From positions 310,001-374,000 of the forward strand of contig OY855905.1 of NCBI GenBank assembly GCA_963693305.1: a stretch of DNA of 64,000 nucleotides, read 5' to 3'. This document shows, in pieces, positions 36,973 to 49,849 of the stretch (positions within the stretch are counted from its first letter, which is position 1; each line of letters begins with the position of its first letter). Origin of the DNA: Meandrina meandrites. Its lineage: Eukaryota; Cnidaria; Anthozoa; Scleractinia; Meandrinidae. The position numbers were made by a program, and so were the translations under genes. The notes under the pieces are model-generated. The model was given only the letters and a program-made list of their open reading frames with translations. It made no database searches and was not told the DNA's origin.

Positions 36973-39418
36973 TTTCCGCTGCTTGGAAAAGCCCACCCAA
37001 AATGGTGGCATGAAATCGAAATTGTAAAATTTGATCCCACGGCTGTTTTTTTTGTCTGGCCAAGATGGGAAAAGTTGAAAAAACGCGTTTTGAACGCAAT
37101 TGGACGACCTTCGTCAACCCGGCTTTTTCCGCTGCTTGGAAAAGCCCACCCAAAATGGTGGCATGAAACCGAAATTGTAAAATTTGATCTCACGGCTGTT
37201 TTTTTTGTCTGGCCAAGATCGGAAAAGTTGAAAAAACGCGTTTTGAACACAATTGGACGACCTTCGTCAACCCGGCTTTTTCCGCTGCTTGGAAAAGCCC
37301 ACCCAAAATGGTGGCATGAAACCGAAATTGTAAAATTTGATCCCACGGCTGTTTTTTTTGTCTGGCCAAGATGGGAAAAGTTGAAAAAACGCGTTTTGAA
37401 CGCAATTGGACGACCTTCGTCAACGCGGCTTTTTCCGCTGCTTGGAAACGCCCACCCAAAATGGTGGCATGAAACCGAAATTGAAAAATTCGATCCCAAG
37501 GCTGTTTTTTCGCTTCGCCCCGATGGGGAAAGTTGAAAACACGCGTTTTGAACGCAATTGGACGACCTTCGTCAACCCGGCTTTTTCCGCTGCTTGGAAA
37601 AGCCCACCCAAAATGGTGGCATGAAACCCAAATTGTAAAATTTGATCTCACGGCTGTTTTTTTTGTTTGGCCAAGATGGGAAAAGTTGAAAAAACGCGTT
37701 TTGAACGCAAATGGACGACCTTGGTCAAGCCGGCTTTTTCCGCTGCTTGGAAAAGCCCACCCAAAATGGTGGCATGAAACCGAAATTGTAAAATTTGATC
37801 CCACGACTGTTTTTATTGTCTGGCCAAGATTGGAAAAGTTGAAAAAACGCGTTTTGAACGCAATTGGACGACCTTCGTCAACCCGGCTTTTTCCGCTGCT
37901 TGGAAAAGCCCACCCGAAATGGTGGCATGAAACCGAAATCTTAAAATTCGATCTCACGGCTGTTTTTTTTGTCTGGCCAAGATGGCAAAAGTTGAAAAAA
38001 CGCGTTTTGAACGCAAATGGACGACCTTGGTCAACACGGCTTTTTCCGCTGCTTGGAAAAGCCCACCCAAAATGGTGGCATGAAACCGAAATTTTAAAAT
38101 TTGATCCCAAGGGTGTTTTTTTCGTTTCCCCCCGATTGGGAAATTTACCAAAACGCGTTTTGAACGCAATTGGACCACTTTCGTGAACCCAGCTTTTTCC
38201 GCTGCTTGGAAAAGCCCACCCAAAATGGTGGCATGAAATCGAAATTGTAAAATTTGATCCCACGGCTGTTTTTTTTGTCTGGCCAAGATGGGAAAAGTTG
38301 AAAAAACGCGTTTTGAACGCAATTGGACGACCTTCGTCAACCCGGCTTTTTCCGCTGCTTGGAAAAGCCCACCCAAAATGGTGGCATGAAACCGAAATTG
38401 TAAAATTTGATCTCACGGCTGTTTTTTTTGTCTGGCCAAGATCGGAAAAGTTGAAAAAACGCGTTTTGAACACAATTGGACGACCTTCGTCAACCCGGCT
38501 TTTTCCGCTGCTTGGAAAAGCCCACCCAAAATGGTGGCATGAAACCGAAATTGTAAAATTTGATCCCACGGCTGTTTTTTTTGTCTGGCCAAGATGGGAA
38601 AAGTTGAAAAAACGCGTTTTGAACGCAATTGGACGACCTTCGTCAACGCGGCTTTTTCCGCTGCTTGGAAACGCCCACCCAAAATGGTGGCATGAAACCG
38701 AAATTGAAAAATTCGATCCCAAGGCTGTTTTTTCGCTTCGCCCCGATGGGGAAAGTTGAAAACACGCGTTTTGAACGCAATTGGACGACCTTCGTCAACC
38801 CGGCTTTTTCCGCTGCTTGGAAAAGCCCACCCAAAATGGTGGCATGAAACCCAAATTGTAAAATTTGATCTCACGGCTGTTTTTTTTGTCTGGCCAAGAT
38901 GGGAAAAGTTGAAAAAACGCGTTTTGAACGCAAATGGACGACCTTGGTCAAGCCGGCTTTTTCCGCTGCTTGGAAAAGCCCACCCAAAATGGTGGCATGA
39001 AACCGAAATTGTAAAATTTGATCCCACGACTGTTTTTATTGTCTGGCCAAGATTGGAAAAGTTGAAAAAACGCGTTTTGAACGCAATTGGACGACCTTCG
39101 TCAACCCGGCTTTTTCCGCTGCTTGGAAAAGCCCACCCGAAATGGTGGCATGAAACCGAAATCTTAAAATTCGATCTCACGGCTGTTTTTTTTGTCTGGC
39201 CAAGATGGCAAAAGTTGAAAAAACGCGTTTTGAACGCAAATGGACGACCTTGGTCAACACGGCTTTTTCCGCTGCTTGGAAAAGCCCACCCAAAATGGTG
39301 GCATGAAACCGAAATTTTAAAATTTGATCCCAAGGGTGTTTTTTTCGTTTCCCCCCGATTGGGAAATTTACCAAAACGCGTTTTGAACGCAATTGGACCA
39401 CTTTCGTGAACCCAGCTT
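36973..39418. repeat. Tandem 1223-bp (eight-monomer) duplication of C2
   Basis: 36973-38195 and 38196-39418 appear almost identical. Shared rare variants, each 1223 bp apart, include AAATCGAAATTG, CCAAGATCGGAAAAG, GAACACAATTGG, CGTCAACGCGG, GGAAACGCCCACCC, GAAAACACGCG, GAAACCCAAATTG, GGTCAAGCCGG, CACGACTGTTTTTATTG, CACCCGAAATGG and GAAATCTTAAAATTC. I noticed only one or two differences (for example TGTTTGGCC near 37665 against TGTCTGGCC near 38888). The offset is 8 x 152 plus 7 bp. Confidence 0.9.
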
Positions 39419-40845
39419 TTTCCGCTGCTTGGAAAAGCTCACCCAAAATGGTGGCATGAAACCGAAATTGTAAAAATCGATCCCAAGGCTGTTTTTTCGC
39501 TTCGCCCCGATGGGGAAAGTTGAAAAAACGCGTTTTGAACGCAATTGGACGACCTTCGTCAACCCGGCTTTTTCCGCTGCTTGGAAAAGCCCACTCAAAA
39601 TGGTGGCATGAAACCGAAATTGAACAATTCGATCCCAAGGCTGTTTTTTCGCTTCGCCCCGATGGGGAAAGTTGAAAAAAACGCGTTTTGAACGCAATTG
39701 GACGACCTTCGTCAACCCGGCTTTTTCCGCTGCTTGGAAAAGCCCACCCAAAATGGTGGCATGAAACTGAAATTGTAAAATTTGATCCCACGGCTGTTTT
39801 TTTTGTCTGGCCAAGATGGGAAAAGTTGAAAAAACGCGTTTTGAACGCAATTGGACGACCTTCGTCAACCCGGCTTTTTTCGCTGCTTGGAAAAGCCCAC
39901 CCAAAATAGTGGCATGAAACTGAAATTGTAAAATTTGATCCCACGGCTGTTTTTATTGTCTGGCCAAGATTGGAAAAGTTGAAAAAACGCGTTTTGAACG
40001 CAATTGGACGACCTTCGTCAACCCGGCTTTTTCCGCTGCTTGGAAAAGCTTACCCGAAATGGTGGCATGAAACCGAAATCTTAAAATTCGATCTCACGGC
40101 TTTTTTTTTTGTTTGGCCAAGATGGCAAAAGTTGAAAAAACGCGTTTTGAACGCAAATGGACGACCTTGGTCAACACGGCTTTTTCCGCTGCTTGGAAAA
40201 GCCCACCCAAAATGGTGGCATGAAACCGAAATTTTAAAATTTGATCCCAAGGGTGTTTTTTTCGTTTCCCCCCGATTGGGAAATTTACCAAAACGCGTTT
40301 TGAACGCAATTGGACCACTTTCGTGAACCCAGCTTTTTCCGCTGCTTGGAAAAGCTCACCCAAAATGGTGGCATGAAACCGAAATTGTAAAAATCAATCC
40401 CAAGGCTGTTTTTTCGCTTCGCCCCGATGGGGAAAGTTGAAAAAACGCGTTTTGAACGCAATTGGACGACCTTCGTCAACCCGGCTTTTTCCGCTGCTTG
40501 GAAAAGCCCACCCAAAATGGTGGCATGAAACCGAAATTGAACAATTCGATCCCAAGGCTGTTTTTTCGCTTCGCCCCGATGGGGAAAGTTGAAAAAAACG
40601 CGTTTTGAACGCAATTGGACGACCTTCGTCAACCCGGCTTTTTCCGCTGCTTGGAAAAGCCCACCCAAAATGGTGGCATGAAACTGAAATTGTAAAATTT
40701 GATCCCACGGCTTTTTTTTTTTGTCTGGCCAAGATGGGAAAAGTTGAAAAAACGCGTTTTGAACGCAATTGGACGACCTTCGTCAACCCGGCTTTTTCCG
40801 CTGCTTGGAAAAGCCCACCCAAAATAGTGGCATGAAACTGAAATT
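39010..40845. repeat. 917-bp (six-monomer) higher-order repeat following the 1223-bp duplication
   Basis: 39010-39926 recurs at about 39927-40845, including TTTTTATTGTCTGGCCAAGATTGG (split here as TTTTTATTG and CCAAGATTGG), CACCCGAAATGG, GATGGCAAAAG, GGTCAACACGG, GGGAAATTTACC, AGCTCACCCAAAATGG and AAATTGAACAATTCG. So part of the 1223-bp unit has been copied a third time with a different register. Confidence 0.8.
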
Positions 40846-40942
40846 GTAAAATTTGATCCCACGGCTGTTTTTTTTGTCTGGCCAAGATGGGAAAAGTTGA
40901 AAAAACGCGTTTTGAACGCAATTGGACGACCTTCGTCAACCC

Positions 40943-41548
40943 GGCTTTTTCCGCTACTTGGAAAAGCCCACCCAAAATGGTGGCATGAAACCGAAATTTT
41001 AAAATTCGATCGAAAGGGTGTTTTTTCGTTTCCCCCCGATGGGGAAATTTAACAAAACGCGTTTTCAACGCAATTGGACCACTTTCGTGAACCGGCTTTT
41101 TCCGCTGCTTGGAAAAGCCCACCCAAAATGGTGGCATGAAACCGAAATTTTAAAATTCGATCCCAAGGGTGTTTTTTCGTTTCCCCCCGATGGGGAAATT
41201 TAACAAAACGCGTTTTCAACGCAATTGGACCACTTTCGTGAACCCAGCTTTTTCCGCTGCTTGGAAAAGCCCACCCAAAATGGTGGCATGAAACCGAAAT
41301 TGTAAAATTCGATCCCAACGCTGTTTTTTCGCTTCGCCCCGATGGGGAAAGTTGAAAAAACGCGTTTTGAACGCAATTGGACGACCTTCGTCAACCCGGC
41401 TTTTTCCGCTGCTTGGAAAAGCCCACCCAAAATGGTGGCATGAAACCGAAATTGTAAAATCGATCCCAAGGCTGTTTTTTCGCTTCGCCCCGATGGGGAA
41501 AGTTTAAAAAACGCGTTTTGAACGCAATTGGACGACCTTCGTCTACCC
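40943..41548. repeat. Four type a/b C2 monomers separating the c-rich and d-rich blocks
   Basis: Two type b monomers (GTTTCCCCCCGATGGGG with AAATTTAACAAAACG) and two type a monomers (CGCTTCGCCCCG). The length is 2 bp short of 608 because of small gaps, such as GAACCGGC for GAACCCGGC near 41090. No unusual sequence lies at the switch between block types. Confidence 0.85.
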
Positions 41549-44500
41549 GGCTTTTTCCGCTGCTTGGAAAAGCCCACCCAAGATGGTGGCATGAAACCGA
41601 AATTTTAAAATTCGATCCCAAGGCCATTTTTTTAGTTTCGCCCCGATGGGGAAAGTTGAAAAAACGCGTTTTGAACGCAATTCGACGACCTTCGTCAACC
41701 CGGCTTTTTCCGCTGCTTGGAAAAGCCCACACAAAATGGTGGCATGAAACCGAAATTGTAAAATTCGATCCCAAGGCTGTTTTTTCGCTTCGCCCCGATG
41801 GGGAAAGTTGAAAAAACGCGTTTTGAACGCAATTGGACGACCTTCGTCAACCCGGCTTTTTCCGCTGCTTGGAAAAGCCCACACAAAATGGTGGCATAAA
41901 ACCGAAATTTTAAAATTCGATCCCAAGGCTGTTTTTTAGTTTCGCCCCGATGGGGAAAGTTGAAAAAACGCGTTTTGAACGCAATTCGACGACCTTCGTC
42001 AACCCGGCTTTTTCCGCTGCTTGGAAAAGCCCACCCAAAATGGTGGCATGAAACCGAAATTGTAAAATTCGATCCCGAGGCTGTTTTTTCGCTTCGCCCC
42101 GATGGGGAAAGTTGAAAAAACGCGTTTTGAACGCAATTGGACGACCTTCGTCAACCCGGCTTTTTCCGCTGCTTGGAAAAGCCCACCCAAAATGGTGGCA
42201 TGAAACCGAAATTTTAAAATTCGATCCCAAGGGTGTTTTTTCGTTTCCCCCCGATGGGAAAATTTAACAAAACGCGTTTTGAACGCAACTGGAACACTTT
42301 CGTGAACCCGGGTTTTTCCGCTGCTTGGAAAAGCCCACCCAAAATGGTGGCATGAAACCGAAATTGTAAAATTCGATCCCAAGGCTGTTTTTTCGCTTCG
42401 CCCCGATGGGGAAAGTTGAAAAAACGCGTTTTGAACGCAATTGGACGACCTTCGTCAACCCGGCTTTTTCCGCTGCTTGGAAAAGCCCACCCAAAATGGT
42501 GGCATGAAACCGAAATTTTCAAATTCGATCCCAAGGCTGTTTTTTAGTTTCGCCCCCATGGGGAAAGTTGAAAAAACGCGTTTTGAACGCAATTCGACGA
42601 CCTTCGTCAACCCGGCTTTTTCCGCTGCTTGGAAAAGCCCACCCAAAATGGTGGCATGAAACCGAAATTGTAAAATTCGATCCCAAGGCTGTTTTTTCGC
42701 TTCACCCCGATGGGGAAAGTTAAAAAAACGCGTTTTGAACGCAATTGGACGACCTTCGTCAACCCGGCTTTTTCCGCTGCTTGGAAAAGCCCACCCAAAA
42801 TGGTGGCATGAAACCGAAATTTTAAAATTTGATCCCGAGGCTATTTTTTAGTTTCGCCCCTTTGGGAAAGTTGAAAAACCGCGTTTGAACGCAATTCGAC
42901 GACCTTCGTCAACCCGGCTTTTTCCGCTGCTTGGAAAAGCCCACACAAAATGGTGGCATGAAACCGAAATTTTAAAATTCGATCCCAAGGCTGTTTTTTA
43001 GTTTCGCCCGGATGGGGAAAGTTGAAAAAACGCGTTTTGAACGCAATTCGACGATCTTCGTCAACCCGGCTTTTTCCGCTGCTTGGAAAAGATCACCCAA
43101 AATGGTGGCATGAAACCGAAATTTTAAAATTCGATCCCAAGGCTGTTTTTTAGTTTCGCCCCGATGGGGAAAGTTGAAAAAACGCGTTTTGAACGAAATT
43201 CGACGACCTTCGTCAACCCGGCTTTTTCCACTGCATGGAAAAGCCGACCCAAAATGGTGGCATGAAACCGAAATTTTAAAATTCGATCCCAAGGCTGTTT
43301 TTTAGTTTCTCCCCGATGGGGAAAGTTGAAAAAACGCGTTTTGAACGCAATTCGACGACCTTCGTCAACCCGGCTTTTTCCGCTGCTTGGAAAAGCCCAC
43401 CAAAAATGGCGGCATGAAACCGAAATTGTAAAATTCGATCCCAAGGGTGTTTTTTCGTTTCCCCCCGATGGGGAAATTTAACAAAACGCGTTTTGAACGC
43501 AATTGGACCACTTTTGTGAACCCGGCTTTTTCCGCTGCTTGGAAAAGCCCACCCAAAATGGTGGCATGAAACCGAAATTGTAAAATTCGATCCCAAGGCT
43601 GTTTTTTCGCTTCGCCCCGATGGGGAAAGTTGAAAAAACGCGTTTTGAACGCAATTGGACGACCTTCGTCAACCCGGCTTTTTCCGCTGCTTGGAAAAGC
43701 CCACCCAAAATGGTGGCATGAAACCGAAATTTTAAAATTCGATCCCAAGGCTATTTTTTAGTTTCGCCCCGATGGGGAAAGTTGAAAAAACGCGTTTTGA
43801 ACGCAATTCGACGACCTTCGTCAACCCGGCTTTTTCCGCTGCTTGGAAAAGCCCACACAAAATGGTGGCATGAAACCGAAATTTTAAAATTCGATCCCAA
43901 GGCTGTTTTTTAGTTTCGCCCCGATGGGGAAAGTTGAAAAAACGCGTTTTGAATGCAATTCGACGACCTTCGTCAACCCGGCTTTTTCCGCTGCTTGGAA
44001 AAGCCCACCCAAAATGGTGGCATGAAACCGAAAATGTAAAATTCGATCCCAAAACTGTTTTTTCGCTTCGCCCCGATGGGGAAAGTTGAAAAAACGAGTT
44101 TTGAACGCAATTGGACGACCTTCGTCAACCCGGCTTTTTCCGCTGCTTGGAAAAGCCCACACAAAATGGTGGCATGAAACCGAAATTTTAAAATTCGATC
44201 CCAAGGCTGTTTTTTAGTTTCGCCCCGATGGGGAAAGTTGAAAAAACGCGTTTTGAACGCAATTCGACGACCTTCGTCAACCCGGCTTTTTCCGCTGCTT
44301 GGAAAAGCCCACCCAAAATGGTGGCATGAAACCGAAATTTTAAAATTCGATCCCAAGGCTGTTTTTTAGTTTCGCCCCGATGAAGAAAGTTGAAAAAACG
44401 CGTTTTGAACGCAATTCGACGACCTTCGTCAACCCGGCTTTTTCCGCTGCTTGGAAAAGCCCACCCAAAATGGTGGCATGAAACCGAAAATGTAAAATTC

Positions 44501-45559
44501 GATCCCAAGGCAGTTTTTTCGCTTCGCCCCGATGGGGAAAGTTGAAAAAACGCGTTTTGAACGCAATTGGACGACCTTCGTCAACCCGGCTTTTTCCGCT
44601 GCTTGGAAAAGCCCACCCAAAATGGTGGCATGAAACCGAAATTTTAAAATTCGATCCCAAGGCTATTTTTTAGTTTCGCCCCGATAGGGAAAGTTGAAAA
44701 AACGCCTTTTGAAAGCAATTCGACGACCTTCGTCAACTCGGCTTTTTCCACTGCATGGAAAAGCCCACCCAAAATGGTGGCATGAAACCGAAATTTTAAA
44801 ATTCGATCCCAAGGCTGTTTTTTAGTTTCGCCCCGATGGGGAAAGTTGAAAAAACGCGTTTTGAACGCAATTGGACGACCTTCGTCAACCCGGCTTTTTC
44901 CGCTGCTTGGAAAAGCCCACCCAAAATGGTGGCATGAAACCGAAAATGTAAAATTCTATCCCAAGGCTGTTTTTTCGCTTCGCCCCGATGGGGAAAGTTG
45001 AAAAAACGCGTTTTGAACGCAATTGGACGACCTTCGTCAACCCGGCTTTTTCCGCTGCTTGGAAAAGCCCACCCAAAATGGTGGCATGAAACCGAAATTT
45101 TAAAATTCGATCCCAAGGCTATTTTTTAGTTTCGCCCCGATGGGGAAAGTTGAAAAAACGAGTTTTGAACGCAATTCGACGACCTTCGTCAACCCGGCTT
45201 TTTCCGCTGCTTGGAAAAGCCCACACAAAATGGTGGCATGAAACCGAAATTTTAAAATTCGATCCCAAGGCTGTTTTTTAGTTTCGCCCCGATGGGGAAA
45301 GTTGAAAAAACGCGTTTTGAACGCAATTGGACGACCTTCGTCAACCCGGCTTTTTCCGCTGCTTGGAAAAGCCCACACAAAATGGTGGCATGAAACCGAA
45401 ATTTTAAAATTCTATCCCAAGGCTGTTTTTTAGTTTCGCCCGGATGGGGAAAGTTGAAAAAACGCGTTTTGAACGCAATTCGACGATCTTCGTCAACCCG
45501 GCTTTTTCCGCTGCTTGGAAAAGCCCACCCAAAATGGTGGCATGAAACCGAAATTTTAA

Positions 45560-47224
45560 AATTCGATCCCAAGGCTGTTTTTTAGTTTCGCCCCGATGGG
45601 GAAAGTTGAAAAAACGCGTTTTGAACGAAATTCGACGACCTTCGTCAACCCGGCTTTTTCCACTGCATGGAAAAGCCCACCCAAAATGGTGGCATGAAAC
45701 CGAAATTTTAAAATTCGATCCCAAGGCTGTTTTTTAGTTTCGCCCCGAAGGGGAAAGTTGAAAAAACGCGTTTTGAACGCAATTCGACGACCTTCGTCAA
45801 CCCGGCTTTTTCCGCTGCTTGGAAAAGCCCACCCAAAATGGTGGCATGAAACCGAAAATGTAATATTCGATCCCAAGGCAGTTTTTTCGCTTCGCCCCGA
45901 TGGGGAAAGTTGAAAAAACGCGTTTTGAACGCAATTGGACGACCTTCGTCAACCCGGCTTTTTCCGCTGCTTGGAAAAGCCCACCCAAAATGGTGGCATG
46001 AAACCGAAATTTTAAAATTCGATCCCAAGGCTATTTTTTAGTTTCGCCCCGATGGGGAAAGTTGAAAAAACGCCTTTTGAAAGCAATTCGACGACCTTCG
46101 TCAACTCGGCTTTTTCCACTGCATGGAAAAGCCCACCCAAAATGGTGGCATGAAACCGAAATTGTAAAATTCGATCCCAAGGCTGTTTTTTAGTTTCGCC
46201 CCAATGGGGAAAGTTGAAAAAACGCGTTTTGAACGCAATTCGACGACCTTCGTCAACCCGGCTTTTTCCGCTGCTTGGAAAAGCCCACCCAAAATGGTGG
46301 CATGAAACCGAAAATGTAAAATTCGATCCCAAGGCTGTTTTTTCGCTTCGCCCCGATGGGGAAAGTTGAAAAAACGCGTTTTGAACGCAATTGGACGACC
46401 TTCGTCAACCCGGCTTTTTCCGCTGCTTGGAAAAGCCCACCCAAAATGGTGGCATGAAACCGAAATTTTAAAATTCGATCCCAAGGCTATTTTTTAGTTT
46501 CGCCCCGATGGGGAAAGTTGAAAAAACGAGTTTTGAACGCAATTCGACGACCTTCGTCAACCCGGCTTTTTCCGCTGCTTGGAAAAGCCCACACAAAATG
46601 GTGGCATGAAACCGAAATTTTAAAATTCGATCCCAAGGCTGTTTTTTAGTTTCGCCCCGATGGGGAAAGTTGAAAAAACGCGTTTTGAACGAAATTCGAC
46701 GACCTTCGTCAACCCGGCTTTTTCCACTGCATGGAAAAGCCCACCCAAAATGGTGGCATGAAACCGAAATTTTAAAATTCGATCCCAAGGCTGTTTTTTA
46801 GTTTCGCCCCGAAGGGGAAAGTTGAAAAAACGCGTTTTGAACGCAATTCGACGACCTTCGTCAACCCGGCTTTTTCCGCTGCTTGGAAAAGCCCACCCAA
46901 AATGGTGGCATGAAACCGAAAATGTAATATTCGATCCCAAGGCAGTTTTTTCGCTTCGCCCCGATGGGGAAAGTTGAAAAAACGCGTTTTGAACGCAATT
47001 GGACGACCTTCGTCAACCCGGCTTTTTCCGCTGCTTGGAAAAGCCCACCCAAAATGGTGGCATGAAACCGAAATTTTAAAATTCGATCCCAAGGCTATTT
47101 TTTAGTTTCGCCCCGATGGGGAAAGTTGAAAAAACGCCTTTTGAAAGCAATTCGACGACCTTCGTCAACTCGGCTTTTTCCACTGCATGGAAAAGCCCAC
47201 CCAAAATGGTGGCATGAAACCGAA
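45560..47224. repeat. Seven-monomer (1064-bp) higher-order repeat of C2
   Basis: 45560-46160 matches 46624-47224 at an offset of exactly 1064 bp (7 x 152). Shared rare variants: GAACGAAATTCG, CCCCGAAGGGGAAAG, GTAATATTCG, AAGGCAGTTTTTTCG, CGCCTTTTGAAAGC and GTCAACTCGGC. Confidence 0.85.
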
Positions 47225-49849
47225 ATTTTAAAATTCGATCCCAAGGCTGTTTTTTAGTTTCGCCCCGATGGGGAAAGTTGAAAAAACGCGTTTTGAACGC
47301 AATTCGACGACCTTCGTCAACCCGGCTTTTTCCGCTGCTTGGAAAAGCCCACCCAAAATGGTGGCATGAAACCGAAATTTTAAAATTCGATCCCAAGGCT
47401 ATTTTTTTGGTTTCGCCCCGATGGGGAAAGTTGAAAAAACGCGTTTTGAACGCAATTCGACGACCTTCGTCAACCCGGCTTTTTCCGCTGCTTGGAAAAG
47501 CCCACACAAAATGGTGGCATGAAACCGAAATTTTAAAATTCGATCCCAAGGCTGTTTTTTAGTTTCGCCCCGATGGGGAAAGTTGAAAAAACGCGTTTTG
47601 AACGCAATTCGACGACCTTCGTCAACCCGGCTTTTTCCGCTGCTTGGAAAAGCCCACACAAAATGGTGGCATGAAACCGAAATTTTAAAATTCGATCCCA
47701 AGGCTGTTTTTTAGTTTCGCCCCGATGGGGAAAGTTGAAAAAACGCGTTTTGAACGCAATTGGACGACCTTCGTCAACCCGGCTTTTTCCGCTGCTTGGA
47801 AAAGCCCACCCAAAATGGTGCCATGAAACCGAAAATGTAAAATTCGATCCCAAGGCTGTTTTTTCGCTTCGCCCCGATGGGGAAAGGTGAAAAAACGCGT
47901 TTTGAACGCAACTGGACGACCTTCGTCAACCCGGCTTTTTCCGCTGCTTGGAAAAGCCCACCCAAAATGGTGGCATGAAACCGAAATTTTAAAATTCGAT
48001 CCCAAGGCTATTTTTTAGTTTCGCCCCGATGGGGAAAGTTGAAAAAACGCGTTTTGAAAGCAATTCGACGACCTTCGTCAACATGGCTTTTTCCACTGCA
48101 TAGAAAAGCCCACCCAAAATGGTGGCATGAAATAGAAATTTTAAAATTCGATCCCAAGGCTATTTTTTTGGTTTCGCCCCGATGGGGAAAGTTGAAAAAA
48201 CGCGTTTTGAACGCAATTCGACGACCTTCGTCAACCCGGCTTTTTCAGCTGCTTGGAAAAGCCCACCCAAAATGGTGGCATGAAACCGAAATTTTAAAAT
48301 TCGATCCCAAGGGTGTTTTTTCGTTTCCCCCCGATGGGGAAATTTAACAAAACGCGTTTTGAACGCAATTGGACCACTTTTGTGAACCCGGCTTTTTCCG
48401 CTGCTTGGAAAAGCTTACCCAAAATGGTGGCATGAAACTGAAATTTTAAAATTCGATCCCAAGGCTATTTTTTAGTTTCGCCCCGATTGGGAAAGTTGAA
48501 AAAACGCGTTTTGAACGCAATTCGACGACCTCCGTCAACCCGGCTTTTTCCGCTGCTTGGAAAAGCCCACACAAAATGGTGGCATGAAACCGAAATTTTA
48601 AAATTCGATCCCAAGGCTGTTTTTTAGTTTCGCCCCGATGGGGAAAGTTGAAAAAACGCGTTTTGAACGCAATTCGACGACCTTCGTCAACCCGGCTTTT
48701 TCCGCTGCTTGGAAAAGCCCACCCAAAATGGTGCCATGAAACCGAAATTTTAAAATTCGATCCCAAGGCTGTTTTTTAGTTTCGCCCCGATGGGGAAAGT
48801 TGAAAAAACGCGTTTTGAACGCAATTCGACGACCTCCGTCAACCCGGCTTTTTCCGCTGCTTGGAAAAGCCCACACAAAATGGTGGCATGAAACCGAAAT
48901 TTTAAAATTCGATCCCAAGGCTGTTTTTTAGTTTCACCCCGATGGGGAAAGTTGAAAAAACGCGTTTTGAACGCAATTCGACGACCTTCGTCAACCTGGC
49001 TTTTTCCGCTGCTTGGAAAAGCCCACCCAAAATGGTGGCATGAAACCGAAATTTTAAAATTCGATCCCAAGGCTGTTTTTTAGTTTCGTCCCGATGGGGA
49101 AAGTTGAAAAAACGCGTTTTGAAAGCAATTCGACGACCTTCGTCAACCCGGCTTTTTCCACTGCATGGAAAAGCCCACCCAAAATGGTGGCATGAAACCG
49201 AAATTTTAAAATTCGATCCCAAGGCTGTTTTTTAGTTTCGCCCCGATGGGGAAAGTTGAAAAAACGCGTTTTGAAAGCAATTCGACGACCTTCGTCAAAC
49301 CGGCTTTTTCCACTGCATGGAAAAGCCCACCCAAAATGGTGGCATGAAACCGAAATTTTAAAATTCGATCCCAAGGCTGTTTTTTAGTTTCGCCCCGATG
49401 GGGAAAGTTGAAAAAACGCGTTTTGAACGCAATTCGACGACCTTCGTCAACCTGGCTTTTTCCGCTGCTTGGAAAAGCCCACACAAAATGGTGGCATGAA
49501 ACCGAAATTTTAAAATTCGATCCCAAGGCTGTTTTTTAGTTTCGCCCCGATGGGGAAAGTTGAAAAAACGCGTTTTGAACGCAATTCGACGACCTTCGTC
49601 AACCCGGCTTTTTCCGCTGCTTGGAAAAGCCCACACAAAATGGTGGCATGAAACCGAAATTTTAAAATTCGATCCCAAGGCTGTTTTTTAGTTTCACCCC
49701 GATGGGGAAAGTTGAAAAAACGCGTTTTGAACGCAATTCGACGACCTTCGTCAACCTGGCTTTTTCTGCTGCTTGGAAAAGCCCACCCAAAATGGTGGCA
49801 TGAAACCGAAATTTTAAAATTCGATCCCAAGGCTGTTTTTTAGTTTCGC

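Larger units (their letters stand above)
34833..40942. repeat. Satellite C2 block rich in type c (GTCTGGCCAAGATGG) monomers
   Basis: About 40 monomers. In type c the middle of the monomer reads ATTTGATCTCACGG or ATTTGATCCCACGG, then CTG, a run of about eight T, and GTCTGGCCAAGATGGGAAAAG, in place of the standard CGCTTCGCCCCGATGGGGAAAG; both ends of the monomer are standard C2. Type c is also scattered at 25.1-26.5, 28.1, 29.0, 52.7, 53.3-54.6, 55.7-57.9 and 60.2-62.7 kb. The longest reverse-strand open frame in C (510 codons, 37190-38722) comes from a run of c-type monomers with an altered frame and is not a gene. Confidence 0.93.

Noticed and set aside
37190..38722. Reverse-strand open frame of 510 codons in satellite C
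   Set aside because: It is a run of c-type 152-bp monomers read in a frame without stops. The same fragments recur as dozens of 63-178-codon frames at the repeat period, and codons change frame every monomer.
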